From assembly GCA_037145635.1 (NCBI GenBank), contig JBBCXB010000001.1:558001-622000 (forward strand): a stretch of 64,000 bases of DNA. Reading direction: 5' to 3'. This document shows positions 1 through 8,245 of the stretch, in pieces. The notes under the pieces were generated by a model, which was not told where the DNA came from, did not search any database, and saw only the letters and a list, made by a program, of their open reading frames with translations. A program made the translations under genes and the position numbers. Position 1 is the stretch's first letter. Every line of letters begins with the position of its first letter. This DNA comes from JAATFS01 sp037145635. Its GTDB lineage: Bacteria; Pseudomonadota; Gammaproteobacteria; Xanthomonadales; Xanthomonadaceae.

Positions 1-522
1 CAGCTGCGACTTCTCCACCGCGCCCACGGTGAAGCCGGCCAGGTCGTACTCGCCCGGCGGGTACATGTCGGGCATCTCCGCGGTCTCGCCGCCGATCAGC
101 GCGCAGCCGGCCAGCTCGCAGCCGCGGGCGATGCCGCCGATCACGGCCGCGGCGGTGTCCACGTCCAGCTTGCCGGTGGCGAAGTAGTCCAGGAAGAACA
201 GCGGTTCGGCGCCCTGCACCAGCACGTCGTTGACACACATGCCGACCAGGTCGATGCCGATGGTGTCGTGGCGGTTCAGCTGCTGGGACAGCTTCAGCTT
301 GGTGCCGACGCCGTCGGTGCCGGACACCAGCACCGGCTCGCGGTACTTGCCGGACAGGTCGAACAGCGCGCCGAAGCCGCCCAGGCCGCCCATCACCTCG
401 GGCCGGAAGCTGCGCTTGACCAGCGGCTTGATGCGCTCCACCAGGGCGTTGCCGGCATCGATGTCGACGCCGGCGTCGCGGTAGGTCAGGGGCGAGGGGG
501 CGGAAGGCGATTGGCTGGTCAC
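1..522 (-). CDS. purM: Phosphoribosylformylglycinamidine cyclo-ligase (AIR synthetase), 3' part missing
   Basis: Cytosolic purine biosynthesis enzyme that closes the imidazole ring of FGAM with ATP to give AIR. The first 174 codons are present; the C-terminal half lies outside the window. The reading starts at a GTG (base 522) with a Ser/Pro-rich leader, then SPLTYRDAGVDIDAGNALV, typical of PurM N-termini. GGFGALFDL, VSGTDGVGTKLK and GIDLVGMCVNDVLVQGAEP match the family's ATP-binding face, and GGETAEMPDMYPPGEYDLAGF is the usual later motif. It is divergent from the DUF2066-transporter-hda operon, an arrangement I recall from Xanthomonadaceae. The start codon is less certain than the identity. 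Confidence 0.95.
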   Translation of the reverse strand, partial: MTSQSPSAPSPLTYRDAGVDIDAGNALVERIKPLVKRSFRPEVMGGLGGFGALFDLSGKYREPVLVSGTDGVGTKLKLSQQLNRHDTIGIDLVGMCVNDVLVQGAEPLFFLDYFATGKLDVDTAAAVIGGIARGCELAGCALIGGETAEMPDMYPPGEYDLAGFTVGAVEKSQL

Positions 523-565
523 GGGGAGGCCGCTTGACGGAAAGGCGGCGATTTTAGCAGCCGCA

Positions 566-595
566 TTGGCGCCCAGGCCGCATTCGGGCAACAAT
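566..595 (+). promoter_or_regulatory. Candidate sigma-70 promoter of the DUF2066-perM-hda operon
   Basis: A TTGGCG hexamer at 566-571 is followed after 18 bases by AACAAT at 590-595. Transcription would begin near base 602, just before the two candidate start codons at 617 and 629. The match is moderate and unproven. Confidence 0.35.
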
Positions 596-628
596 TCCCC
601 CCGGATACGCCCAGCAATGGAATCTTCG

Positions 629-1729
629 ATGCGCCGCAGTCTCGTCCTACTCATCGCCCTCGTGGCCGGCCTGGCCACCGTACCGGCCCTCGCGCAGGCC
701 GACCTGCGCACCGAAGGCGACGTCGCCCGGGCGCAGGGCGCCTACGAGGCCGAGGTGCCGGTCAACAGCCAGGGCGAGGGCGACCGCCCCGGCGCACTGG
801 CGCGCGCGCTCGGCGTGGTGCTGGGCAAGCTCTCCGGCGACCGCAACATCATGGCGCGCCCGGGCGTGCCGCAGGCGCTGCGCGGCGCCCCCGGCTACGT
901 CGAGGGCTACGACTACCGCCAGGACCAGGGCACCTCGCCGTCGGGCGCGCCCAGCTTCCGCACCACCCTGGTCGCGCGCTTCCGCCAGTCCGACGTGGAC
1001 GGGCTGGTGGCGGCGCTGGGCCTGCCGGTGTGGCCGCAGCCGCGTCCCAAGCCGGTGCTGTGGCTGGCCATCGACGACGGCAGCGGCCCGCGCCTGGTGG
1101 GCGTGCCGCAGTCTAACGCCGCGCGCAGCGTGCTCGACCGCGCGATCGAGCGCGGCTACCGGCTGGGCCTGCCCGGTGGCGGCGCCGCCGAGCAGGCGCT
1201 GGTCGGCGCGATCTGGCGCAAGGACACCGCGGCCATCGCGCGTGCCTCGGCCCGCTACAGCCCGCCGATGCAACTGGTCGGCAAGCTCTACCGCGGCAGC
1301 GGCGGCTGGACCGCGGACTGGACCTTCATCGACGACGGCAAGGTGCTGTCGAGCTGGACCACCAGCGACGGCGACGCACGCCGGGCGATGGCCGGCGGTG
1401 CCGACGGTGCCGCCGACGCCCTGGTCAAGCGCTACGCCAAGCGCGTGGACTCCGGCGTGCCGGGCGTCTACCGCGCGGTGTTCACCGGCATCTACAGCGC
1501 CGACGCCTACCTGCGGCTGTCCTCGGCGCTGCAGGGCGTGTCGGTGGTGCGCGGCATCCGCCCGGTCAGCGCCTCCGGCGACCGGCTGGAGCTGGACCTG
1601 GAGCTGCTGACCGGCCTGTCCGGCCTCAACCGCATGCTCGGCGACAACAGTCCCGTGGTGCCGGTGAGCATGCCCACCGAGGGTCCGGTCATCCTCGAAG
1701 GCGAGCACGCGGAGTACCGCCTCAAATGA
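629..1729 (+). CDS. DUF2066 domain-containing exported protein
   Basis: Uncharacterised exported protein of about 366 residues. The chosen ATG at 629 gives a clean signal peptide, RRSLVLLIALVAGLATVPA then LAQA, with cleavage expected near residue 24; an ATG at 617 would only add four residues before the basic n-region. The mature part begins with a segment on acquired powers of a conserved repeat (AYEAEVPVNSQGEGDR, ALGVVLGKLSGDRN) that I associate with DUF2066. The stop codon overlaps the start of the next gene (ATGA at 1726), so it is translationally coupled to the AI-2E-type transporter. Function is unknown; a periplasmic role is inferred from the signal peptide only. Confidence 0.8.
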   Translation: MRRSLVLLIALVAGLATVPALAQADLRTEGDVARAQGAYEAEVPVNSQGEGDRPGALARALGVVLGKLSGDRNIMARPGVPQALRGAPGYVEGYDYRQDQGTSPSGAPSFRTTLVARFRQSDVDGLVAALGLPVWPQPRPKPVLWLAIDDGSGPRLVGVPQSNAARSVLDRAIERGYRLGLPGGGAAEQALVGAIWRKDTAAIARASARYSPPMQLVGKLYRGSGGWTADWTFIDDGKVLSSWTTSDGDARRAMAGGADGAADALVKRYAKRVDSGVPGVYRAVFTGIYSADAYLRLSSALQGVSVVRGIRPVSASGDRLELDLELLTGLSGLNRMLGDNSPVVPVSMPTEGPVILEGEHAEYRLK

Positions 1730-2892
1730 ACCTGAGCCCCGAGGCCGAGATCGCCCAGTTCCTGCGCCGCCTGAAGTGGGTGGCGCTGGGGGTGGCGGTG
1801 CTGTGGGTGATCTGGCTGCTGGCACCGGTGCTCACCCCGTTCGTGCTGGCGCTGCTGCTGGGCTGGCTGGGCGATCCGCTGGTGGACCGCATCGAGCGCG
1901 CCGGCCGCTCGCGCAACGTCGCGGTGACCCTGGTGTTCGTGCTGATGGTGCTGCTGGTGGTGCTGGCGCTGATGATCCTGGTGCCGATGATCGAGCGCCA
2001 GATCATGACCCTGATCGCGGCGCTGCCGCAGATGCGCGATTGGACCATGGGCACGGCGATCCCCTGGCTGGAACAGAAGACCGGGCTGGAGCTGATGGGC
2101 TGGCTGGATCCGCAGCGCCTGATCGAGTGGGTGCGCAGCCACTGGGAGCAGGCCGGCGGCGTCGCCAAGACCTTCTTCGGCTATCTCTCGGCGTCGGGCT
2201 TCGCGATGGTCACCTGGGTGATCAACATCGCGCTGCTGCCGATCCTGACGTTCTACTTCCTGCGCGACTGGGACAAGCTGGTCGAGCGCGTGGCCGCGGT
2301 GATCCCGCGCGCCTACATCGGTACCGTCAGCCGGCTGGCGCTGGAATCCAACGACGTGCTGGGCGCGTTCATCCGCGGCCAGTTCCTGGTGATGGTGGCG
2401 CTGGGCGCGATCTACGCGGCCGGCCTGTCGCTGGTGGGGCTCAAGCTCGGCCTGCTGATCGGCATGGTGGCCGGGCTGATCAGCTTCATCCCGTACCTCG
2501 GGGCGACCACCGGCATCGTGCTCGCGGTGCTGGCCGCGCTGGTGCAGGCGCAGGGCTTCGACCTCAAGCTGCTGATCGGCGTGGGCGTGGTGTTCACCGT
2601 CGGCCAGCTGCTGGAGAGCTACGTGCTCACCCCGCGCATCGTCGGCGACAAGATCGGCCTGCACCCGGTGGCGGTGATCTTCGCGGTGATGGCCGGCGGC
2701 CAGCTGTTCGGCTTCCTCGGCATGCTGCTGGCGCTGCCGGTCTCGGCGGTGGCCAACGTGCTGCTGCGCTACGCCCACGAGCGCTACACCCAGAGCGAGC
2801 TGTACGGCGGCGAGCGCCCGGGCATCCTGCTGGAGACCCGCGGCGAGCGGCCATTGATCGTGGAACTGCCGAAGGACCCCGACCGCCCGTGA
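1726..2892 (+). CDS. AI-2E family transporter (PerM/TqsA-like)
   Basis: Inner-membrane protein of 388 residues in the AI-2E transporter superfamily, whose members act as exporters or permeases of small molecules, or as Na+/H+ antiporters; the substrate here is unknown. The N-terminal pair of helices (WVALGVAVLWVIWLLAPVLT, FVLALLLGWLGDPLVDRIE) is followed by a central soluble domain with an amphipathic stretch and then a block of membrane helices, including GLLIGMVAGLISFIPYLGA, a signature of the family, and ESYVLTPRIVGDKIGLHP near the end. It starts inside the stop of the DUF2066 gene and its stop overlaps the GTG of hda, so three genes form one coupled operon. Confidence 0.9.
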   Translation: MNLSPEAEIAQFLRRLKWVALGVAVLWVIWLLAPVLTPFVLALLLGWLGDPLVDRIERAGRSRNVAVTLVFVLMVLLVVLALMILVPMIERQIMTLIAALPQMRDWTMGTAIPWLEQKTGLELMGWLDPQRLIEWVRSHWEQAGGVAKTFFGYLSASGFAMVTWVINIALLPILTFYFLRDWDKLVERVAAVIPRAYIGTVSRLALESNDVLGAFIRGQFLVMVALGAIYAAGLSLVGLKLGLLIGMVAGLISFIPYLGATTGIVLAVLAALVQAQGFDLKLLIGVGVVFTVGQLLESYVLTPRIVGDKIGLHPVAVIFAVMAGGQLFGFLGMLLALPVSAVANVLLRYAHERYTQSELYGGERPGILLETRGERPLIVELPKDPDRP

Positions 2893-3593
2893 GCGTGCCG
2901 CAACTGCCGCTGGCGCTGCGCTATCCGCCGGACCAGCGCCTGGAGAGCTACGTCGCCGCGCCGGCGGGGCTGATCGCCCAGCTGCAGGCGGTGGCCGAGG
3001 GCGGCCTGGCGGACTGGGTGTACCTGGCCGGGCCGGCCGGCAGCGGCAAGACCCACCTGGCGCTGTCGCTGTGCGCGGCGGCCGAGCAGGCCGGGCGCGC
3101 GCCGGCCTACCTGCCGCTGCAGGCGGCAGCGGGGCGGTTGCGCGACGCGGTCGAGGCGTTCGAAGGACGCGACCTGGTGGCGCTGGACGGGCTGGAGGCG
3201 ATCGCCGGCCGGCGCGAGGACGAGGTCGCGCTGTTCGACTTCCACAACCGCGCGCGCGCGGCCGGCATCACGCTGGTGTACACCGCGCGCGCCATGCCCG
3301 ACGGGCTGGCGCTGGGGCTGCCGGACCTGCGCTCGCGGCTGGCGCAGTGCGTGCGCATCGCGCTGCCGACGCTGGACGACGCCGGACGCGCGGCGGTGCT
3401 GCGCGACCGCGCGCAACGACGCGGGCTGGCGCTGGACGAGGCCGCCATCGACTGGCTGCTGGCCCACAGCGACCGCGAACTGGCCGGGCTGGTGGCCCTG
3501 CTGGAGCGCCTGGACCGCGAATCGCTGGCGGCGCAGCGGCGCATCACCGTGCCGTTCCTGCGGCGGGTGCTCGAGGACGCGGGACGGCGCTGA
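2889..3593 (+). CDS. hda: DnaA regulatory inactivator Hda
   Basis: AAA+ protein of 234 residues that, bound to the sliding clamp, promotes hydrolysis of DnaA-ATP and so limits replication initiation. The GTG start at 2889 overlaps the preceding stop (GTGA) and puts the clamp-binding motif QLPLAL at residues 5-10, as in other Hda proteins. A Walker A-type loop, GPAGSGKT, lies at about residues 48-55, and DLVALDGLEAI is the Walker B region. The protein lacks the DnaA DNA-binding C-terminal domain, which separates it from DnaA itself. Position after DUF2066 and the PerM-like gene matches the usual Xanthomonadaceae order. Confidence 0.92.
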   Translation: MSVPQLPLALRYPPDQRLESYVAAPAGLIAQLQAVAEGGLADWVYLAGPAGSGKTHLALSLCAAAEQAGRAPAYLPLQAAAGRLRDAVEAFEGRDLVALDGLEAIAGRREDEVALFDFHNRARAAGITLVYTARAMPDGLALGLPDLRSRLAQCVRIALPTLDDAGRAAVLRDRAQRRGLALDEAAIDWLLAHSDRELAGLVALLERLDRESLAAQRRITVPFLRRVLEDAGRR

Positions 3594-3824
3594 GGCGGCG
3601 GGCCGGCGCGGAGGTGCGCGGCCGGCCTCCGGCGGCCGCTGCGGCGCCCCGGCCGCAGCGCGGAGGCCGCACGCACTGCGGCCTCGGGCCGGACGGTGTA
3701 GCCCCCCGGGGTGCGGCGCGCGAAGCGCACTGCCGGCCCTGTCATGGTTTCGCCTGCGCGGCTCGCCCGCACCGGCGTCCCGCCCTGCGGCAGCGCCGCC
3801 GGTGGCGGGCGCGACGTGTCGCGC

Positions 3825-4541
3825 TTAGTCCGCGGGCAGCTGCAACTGCGCGTCGAGTGCGTGCAGCCGTTCCGGCGTGCCCACGTCGGTCCAGCGGCCG
3901 CGGTGGTGCTGGCCGGTCACCGCCGCGCGCGCCATCGCCGCGCGCAGCAGCGGGGCCAGCCGGAACCGCGGCGGGGTGGCGTCGGCACCGGGCGCCGCGC
4001 CGATCACCTCGCGCCAGTCGCGCAGCAGGGCCGGGCGGTAGACGCCGATGCCGGCGAAGGTCAGCGCCGGGTGTCCCTCGCGGCGATCCTCCACGCGCCC
4101 GCCGTCGCCCAGCGTGAAGTCGCCCTGCCGGTGGTGCGCCGGGTTGTCGACCAGCACCAGGTGGGCGTCGCCGTCCGGCTGCGAGGGCAGGCGCGCAAAG
4201 TCGAAGTCGCTCCAGATGTCGCCGTTGACCGCCAGGAACGGCGCATCGCCCAGCAGCGGCAGCGCGTGTTGCATGCCGCCGCCGGTCTCCAACGGCGTGT
4301 CGCCCTCGAACGAGTAGGCGATCCGCACCCCGTAGGCGCTGCCGTCGCCGAGCGTGCGCGGGAATTCGTGCGCCAGCCAGGACGTGTTGACCACCACCTC
4401 GGCGATGCCCAGCGCGGCCAGGCGCCGCAGGTGCCAGCCGATCAGCGGCTGGCCGCCGGCGCGCAGCAGCGGCTTGGGCGTGTGGTCGGTCAGCGGGCGC
4501 ATGCGCTCGCCCAGGCCGGCGGCGAAGATCAGCGCCTTCAT
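3825..4541 (-). CDS. murU: N-acetylmuramate alpha-1-phosphate uridylyltransferase
   Basis: Nucleotidyltransferase of 238 residues that turns MurNAc-1-phosphate into UDP-MurNAc in the peptidoglycan recycling bypass first shown in Pseudomonas putida. The N-terminus FAAGLGERMRPLTDHTPKPL is the classic sugar-nucleotide transferase loop (GxGxRxxPLTxxxPKPL). LETGGGMQHALPLL and FLAVNGDIWSDFDFARL follow, as in MurU and GlmU-type folds. The ATG at 4541 overlaps the stop of the upstream kinase gene (ATGA), coupling the two. Sequence alone cannot exclude another sugar-1-phosphate as substrate, but pairing with an AmgK-like kinase makes MurU the natural reading. Confidence 0.88.
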   Translation of the reverse strand: MKALIFAAGLGERMRPLTDHTPKPLLRAGGQPLIGWHLRRLAALGIAEVVVNTSWLAHEFPRTLGDGSAYGVRIAYSFEGDTPLETGGGMQHALPLLGDAPFLAVNGDIWSDFDFARLPSQPDGDAHLVLVDNPAHHRQGDFTLGDGGRVEDRREGHPALTFAGIGVYRPALLRDWREVIGAAPGADATPPRFRLAPLLRAAMARAAVTGQHHRGRWTDVGTPERLHALDAQLQLPAD

Positions 4542-5563
4542 GCGCCGGTGGCCGCGGTGCGGGCAGCCAGCGCCGGCTTGACGCGCGTGTCCAGCAGCGC
4601 GGCCAGCGCTTGCAGTGCGGGATGGCGCGGCAGCGCCTCGTCCAGGTAGGCGATGAAGCGCGGCACGTTGTCCAGGTACCAGTGCTTGCCGTCGCGATGG
4701 CTCAGGCGCGCGAAGATGCCCAGGTTCTTGAGATGGCGCTGCACTCCCATCCATTCCGCGTCGCGCAGGAACTGCGGCAGCGGCGGCAACGCGATGCCCG
4801 CGTCCAGCGCGCGCGCGTGGTACCGCGCCAGCCAGGCGTCCACCCGCTCCAGCGGCCAGCTCACCGTGGTGTCCTTGAACAGGCTGATCGCGTCGTAGCC
4901 CACCGGGCCGACGACGCAGTCCTGGAAATCCAGCACCGCCGGGCCGTCGTCGACCGGCATCAGGTTGCGCGGCATGAAGTCGCGGTGGGTCAGCACCCGC
5001 GGCTGGGCCAGGGCATTGGCCTGCAGCAGGCGCTGCACCTGTCGCAATGCCTCGGCCTCGGCGTCGGTCAGCGCAAGGCCCAGGTGCCGGCCCAGGAACC
5101 ATTCCTCGAACAGGCCGGCGTCGCGCGCCAGCAGCGCCTCGCCGAACTCGCCGAGGCCGGCCGGCGGCGGAATCCGCTGCAGCCGCAGCAGCTGGCCGAG
5201 GGCCGCGTCGAAATGCGCATCGGCATTGTCCGGGGTCAGCGATTGCGCCAGCGTCGGCACCCCCAGGTCCTCCAGCAGCAGGAACCCGGCCTCCAGGTCC
5301 TGGGCGAGCACGTGCGGGACGCGCACGCCGCCGTCGGCCAGCAGCTGGCGCATGCGCAGCCACGGGCGGGCATCCTCCAGCCCGGGCGGGGCATCCATCA
5401 CGATCCGCGCCGGGGTGTGGCGGACGCCGCCGCTGCGCCAGTAACTGCGGAACCCGGCGTCGATGGACGCGCGCTGCAGGCTGGCCTGCGGGTCGTCCAG
5501 TGCGGCGCGGGCCCATTGCAGGCGGGTCTGGTCGCGGAGGAGATCGGGGCTGGCTGGAATCAT
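4538..5563 (-). CDS. amgK: N-acetylmuramate/N-acetylglucosamine kinase
   Basis: Aminoglycoside-phosphotransferase-fold sugar kinase of 341 residues; AmgK phosphorylates recovered MurNAc at the anomeric position so that MurU can make UDP-MurNAc without passing through MurA and MurB. The kinase catalytic loop THRDFMPRNLM lies near residue 197 and the metal-binding AVLDFQDCVVGPVGYD follows it. LEDLGVPTLAQ sits at the hinge position expected for this fold. I chose ATG 5563 (IPASPDLLRDQ) over an ATG 18 bases upstream because the extension is short and non-conserved in appearance. In Pseudomonas this route gives intrinsic fosfomycin tolerance; whether it does here is inference. Confidence 0.88.
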   Translation of the reverse strand: MIPASPDLLRDQTRLQWARAALDDPQASLQRASIDAGFRSYWRSGGVRHTPARIVMDAPPGLEDARPWLRMRQLLADGGVRVPHVLAQDLEAGFLLLEDLGVPTLAQSLTPDNADAHFDAALGQLLRLQRIPPPAGLGEFGEALLARDAGLFEEWFLGRHLGLALTDAEAEALRQVQRLLQANALAQPRVLTHRDFMPRNLMPVDDGPAVLDFQDCVVGPVGYDAISLFKDTTVSWPLERVDAWLARYHARALDAGIALPPLPQFLRDAEWMGVQRHLKNLGIFARLSHRDGKHWYLDNVPRFIAYLDEALPRHPALQALAALLDTRVKPALAARTAATGA

Positions 5564-5641
5564 CGGACGCAACGAAGGCACGGAAGGACGGCCGTGCAGG
5601 CACGGCGCGCGGACCCGGGAAGGGGGAGGAGAGGGGGCGGC

Positions 5642-5911
5642 TCAGCGCTTGCCGCTGACCAGGCGCAGCAGGGCCAGGATGGCCACGGCACCGAGCAGCG
5701 CACCGACGAAGCCGGCCGGCTCGCCTGCCGCGTACCAGCCCATGTACTGGCCGAACCAGCCGGCGACCAGCGCGCCGACGATGCCGAGCACGATCGTCAG
5801 CAGGCAGCCCAGGCGCTGGGTGCCCGGCATCACGAAGCGCGCCAGCAGGCCGACCACGAAGCCGACCAGGATGATGTACAGCCAGCTGCTGCTACCGAAA
5901 AGTCCGTTCAT
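5642..5911 (-). CDS. GlsB/YeaQ/YmgE family stress-response membrane protein
   Basis: Small integral membrane protein of 89 residues with three hydrophobic helices: LYIILVGFVVGLLARFVMPG, LGCLLTIVLGIVGALVAGWF and GFVGALLGAVAILALLRLV. The glycine-rich helices and the motif LLARFVMPG are characteristic of the transglycosylase-associated/GlsB-YeaQ-YmgE family, induced under stress in several bacteria with no known biochemical activity. It sits alone between the amgK operon and the M20 peptidase gene, both on the same strand, with enough space for its own promoter. Confidence 0.9.
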   Translation of the reverse strand: MNGLFGSSSWLYIILVGFVVGLLARFVMPGTQRLGCLLTIVLGIVGALVAGWFGQYMGWYAAGEPAGFVGALLGAVAILALLRLVSGKR

Positions 5912-5949
5912 CGCACGACGCTAGGAGAAGGTGCCGGCAGCCTAGCATC

Positions 5950-6001
5950 AACGCGAAACCGGAATCGAGCGCCGGGCCCTGGCCCGGCTCCCGACTCGCG
6001 A
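5950..6001. repeat. Intergenic hairpin related to the dispersed GGGAATCG-type repeat
   Basis: Between the M20 gene end and the GlsB-like gene. A core GCCGGGCC/GGCCCGGC-type inverted repeat is flanked by CGACTCGCGAATC and GGAATCGAGCG, which resemble pieces of the repeats at 18338-18418 and 52498-52727. It lies just 3' of the M20 gene and may also serve as its terminator, although there is no T-run. Confidence 0.45.
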
Positions 6002-6002
6002 A

Positions 6003-7496
6003 TCAACAGCACCCATGCCCGCCGTGGCGGGTGCCGCTGTCGGCCGCCACCGGCGAACCGCTGGTCTCGCCGCGCAGGCAGGCCGCGTGGTGCTCGGTGA
6101 TCACCCGGGACACGCAGGCGGTGACGCGCTTGCCCATCGGGATGTGCAGGAACTCGTTGGGGCCGTGCGCGTTGGAGTGCGGGCCGAGCACGCCGGTGAT
6201 CATGAACTGCGCGCCCGGGAACTTCTCGCCGAGCATGCCCATGAACGGGATCGAGCCGCCTTCGCCCATGTACATCGCCGGCTTGCCGAAGAACGCCTGG
6301 CTGGCGTCGTCGATCGCCCGCTCCAGCCAGGGCGCCATCGCCGGCGCGTTCCAGCCGGTGGAGGCCTTCTCCAGCTCCAGCGTCACCTGCGCGCCGTTGG
6401 GCGGGTCGCGCAGCAGCGCGGCCTTCAGCAGCTCGCCGCACTGCTTGCCGTCGGCGATCGGTGGCAGCCGCAGCGACAGCTTCACCGCGGTCATCGGCCG
6501 CAGCACGTTGCCGGCCGATTCCAGTGCCGGCATGCCGCCGATGCCGGTGACCGACAGCGCCGGGCGCCAGGTCCGGTTGAGCACCAGCTCGGTCAGGTCC
6601 CCGCTCATCGGGGTCAGGCCGTCGACCAGCGGGAACTTGTCGAAGATCGCCGTGTCGACCACCTCGGCCGCGCGCGCGGCCTGGGCCAGGCGCTCGGCCG
6701 GCACCTCCACGTGCAGCCCTTCCAGCAGGATGCGGCCGGTGGCCTCGTCCTCGATGCGGGACAACAGCTGCCGCAGCAGGCGGAAGCTCGACGGCACCAC
6801 CCCCGACGCGTCGCCGGAGTGCACGCCTTCCTCCAGCACCTTCACGGTCAGGTTGCCGCCGGTGAGCCCGCGCAGCGAGGTGGTGCACCACAGCTGGTCG
6901 TAGTTGGCGCAGCCCGAATCCAGGCAGACCACCAGCGAGGGCTGGCCGATGCGCGCGGCCAGGTGGTCCACGTAGGCCGGCAGGTCGTAGCTGCCCGATT
7001 CCTCGCAGGCCTCGATCAGGATCACGCAGCGCGCGTGCGGCAGGCCCTGCGCCTGCAGCGCCAGCACCGCCGCCAGCGAGCCGAACAGGGCATAGCCGTC
7101 ATCGGCACCGCCGCGCCCGTAGAGCTTGTCGTCGCGCAGCACCGGCTCCCAGGGCCCCAGGTCCGGGTCCCAGCCGGTCATCTCCGGCTGCTTGTCCAGG
7201 TGGCCGTACAGCAGCACGGTGTCGTCGCCGGACTCGGCGCCGCTGGCCGGGATCTCGATGAAGATCAGCGGGGTGCGGCCTTCCAGGCGCACCACGTCCA
7301 CCTGCATGCCGGGGATCGACTGCGCCCGGGCCCAGGACTCCATCAGCGTCACCGCCTGCTCCATATAGCCGTTCTGCACCCAATCGGCATCGAACATCGG
7401 CGATTTGTTGGGAATGCGGATGTAGTCGACCAGCTGCGGGACGATGTCTGCGTCCCACTTCTCAGCGATGAACCGGTCGATCTGGGCGCTGTCCAT
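6003..7496 (-). CDS. M20 family metallopeptidase (dipeptidase-like)
   Basis: Zinc-dependent exopeptidase of 497 residues, probably cytosolic (no signal peptide), likely to cleave dipeptides or N-acylated amino acids. The metal motifs are YGHLDKQPEM, GRGGADDGYALF, and EACEESGS; LDSGC and the distal EGGSIPFMG complete the M20 set. The lid (dimerisation) domain occupies roughly residues 220-380, starting with SLRGLTGGNLTVKVL. The C-terminus ends GTRHGGHGCC, a His/Cys-rich tail that is not part of the M20 fold and could bind metal. It is divergent from the ComEA-like gene across a 200-base gap. Confidence 0.88.
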   Translation of the reverse strand: MDSAQIDRFIAEKWDADIVPQLVDYIRIPNKSPMFDADWVQNGYMEQAVTLMESWARAQSIPGMQVDVVRLEGRTPLIFIEIPASGAESGDDTVLLYGHLDKQPEMTGWDPDLGPWEPVLRDDKLYGRGGADDGYALFGSLAAVLALQAQGLPHARCVILIEACEESGSYDLPAYVDHLAARIGQPSLVVCLDSGCANYDQLWCTTSLRGLTGGNLTVKVLEEGVHSGDASGVVPSSFRLLRQLLSRIEDEATGRILLEGLHVEVPAERLAQAARAAEVVDTAIFDKFPLVDGLTPMSGDLTELVLNRTWRPALSVTGIGGMPALESAGNVLRPMTAVKLSLRLPPIADGKQCGELLKAALLRDPPNGAQVTLELEKASTGWNAPAMAPWLERAIDDASQAFFGKPAMYMGEGGSIPFMGMLGEKFPGAQFMITGVLGPHSNAHGPNEFLHIPMGKRVTACVSRVITEHHAACLRGETSGSPVAADSGTRHGGHGCC

Positions 7497-7550
7497 GTGT
7501 ACTCCGGAAATGCGGGTAAAGAGGACGCCATTCTACGCCGCGGGCCGGGG

Positions 7551-7566
7551 GTAGGGTTTTTCCTAC
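7551..7566. promoter_or_regulatory. GTAGG-N6-CCTAC dyad between the M20 and ComEA-like genes
   Basis: A short inverted repeat, GTAGG at 7551-7555 and CCTAC at 7562-7566 with a T-rich centre, lies in the divergent intergenic region. It could be an operator for either gene, but I know of no matching regulator and the arms are only five bases. Confidence 0.25.
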
Positions 7567-7699
7567 ACGACTGCGCGCGTTTCACCGGCTGTGTCAACGG
7601 CGTGTCGACGATAGGCTTCTCTGCATGTGGCGCGGGACACTGGCACCGCCGGCAGGAATGCTGGCAAGGACCTCTACCCAAGCCACAAGGAGCGTTGCC

Positions 7700-8032
7700 A
7701 TGAAGTCTTTCACCGTGATCCTGAAGTCCCTGATCCTGGTGCTGCTGTTGTCCACGACCGCTCAGGCGGCCGACAAGGTCGACATCAACACGGCCTCCGC
7801 GGAGGAACTGGACAGGGTATTGACGAATGTCGGGCCATCGAAGGCCCAGGCCATCGTCGAACACCGACAGGCGAGCGGGCCCTTCAAAAGTGCCGAGGAA
7901 CTGGCACTGGTCAAGGGCATCGGACTCAAGACGGTCGAACGGAATCGTGACCTGATCGAGGTGGGCGCCACGATGGCACCCGCCAAGAAGGCTGCCAAGG
8001 CGGCGGCTGTGAAGCCGGTGGAACGACGCTAG
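7700..8032 (+). CDS. ComEA-like helix-hairpin-helix exported protein
   Basis: Protein of 110 residues with a signal peptide (KSFTVILKSLILVLLLSTT, cleavage near AQA-AD) and one helix-hairpin-helix unit: VDINTASAEELDRVLTNVGP then LVKGIGLKTVERNRDLI. ComEA proteins bind incoming double-stranded DNA in the periplasm during natural transformation. The ATG at 7700 follows an AAGGAG ribosome site. The C-terminus is Lys/Ala-rich (AKKAAKAAAVKP), which could add non-specific DNA contacts. No other competence gene is nearby; a role in transformation is inferred from the domain. Confidence 0.85.
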   Translation: MKSFTVILKSLILVLLLSTTAQAADKVDINTASAEELDRVLTNVGPSKAQAIVEHRQASGPFKSAEELALVKGIGLKTVERNRDLIEVGATMAPAKKAAKAAAVKPVERR

Positions 8033-8136
8033 GGGAAAGGGACATCACGCAATACGGTCCGACGCGGGATGCGTGGCCGCTACCTATCTGGACAGGAGGT
8101 CCAGGGGAAGGCTGGAAGCCGACAAGGACGTGCTGT

Positions 8137-8180
8137 CGCCCGGTGTTGCACTTGGATGTGCAGCCGGGCGCTTTTGTTTT
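8137..8180 (+). terminator. Rho-independent terminator after the ComEA-like gene
   Basis: Outer stem CGCCCGG (8137-8143) pairs with CCGGGCG (8164-8170), with an inner TGCAC/GTGCA stem (8147-8151, 8158-8162), followed directly by CTTTTGTTTT. Confidence 0.8.
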
Positions 8181-8245
8181 CGGGCGCAGGCGTCGACCGC
8201 GCCTGCGAGGAGACCGAGGCGCTCCGGCTGGGGCAGAATGGCCCG

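Noticed and set aside
3825..5603. Apparent fusion of a kinase-length upstream segment with MurU
   Set aside because: The upstream part of this frame is a wrong-frame reading of amgK; the true amgK frame overlaps murU by four bases.
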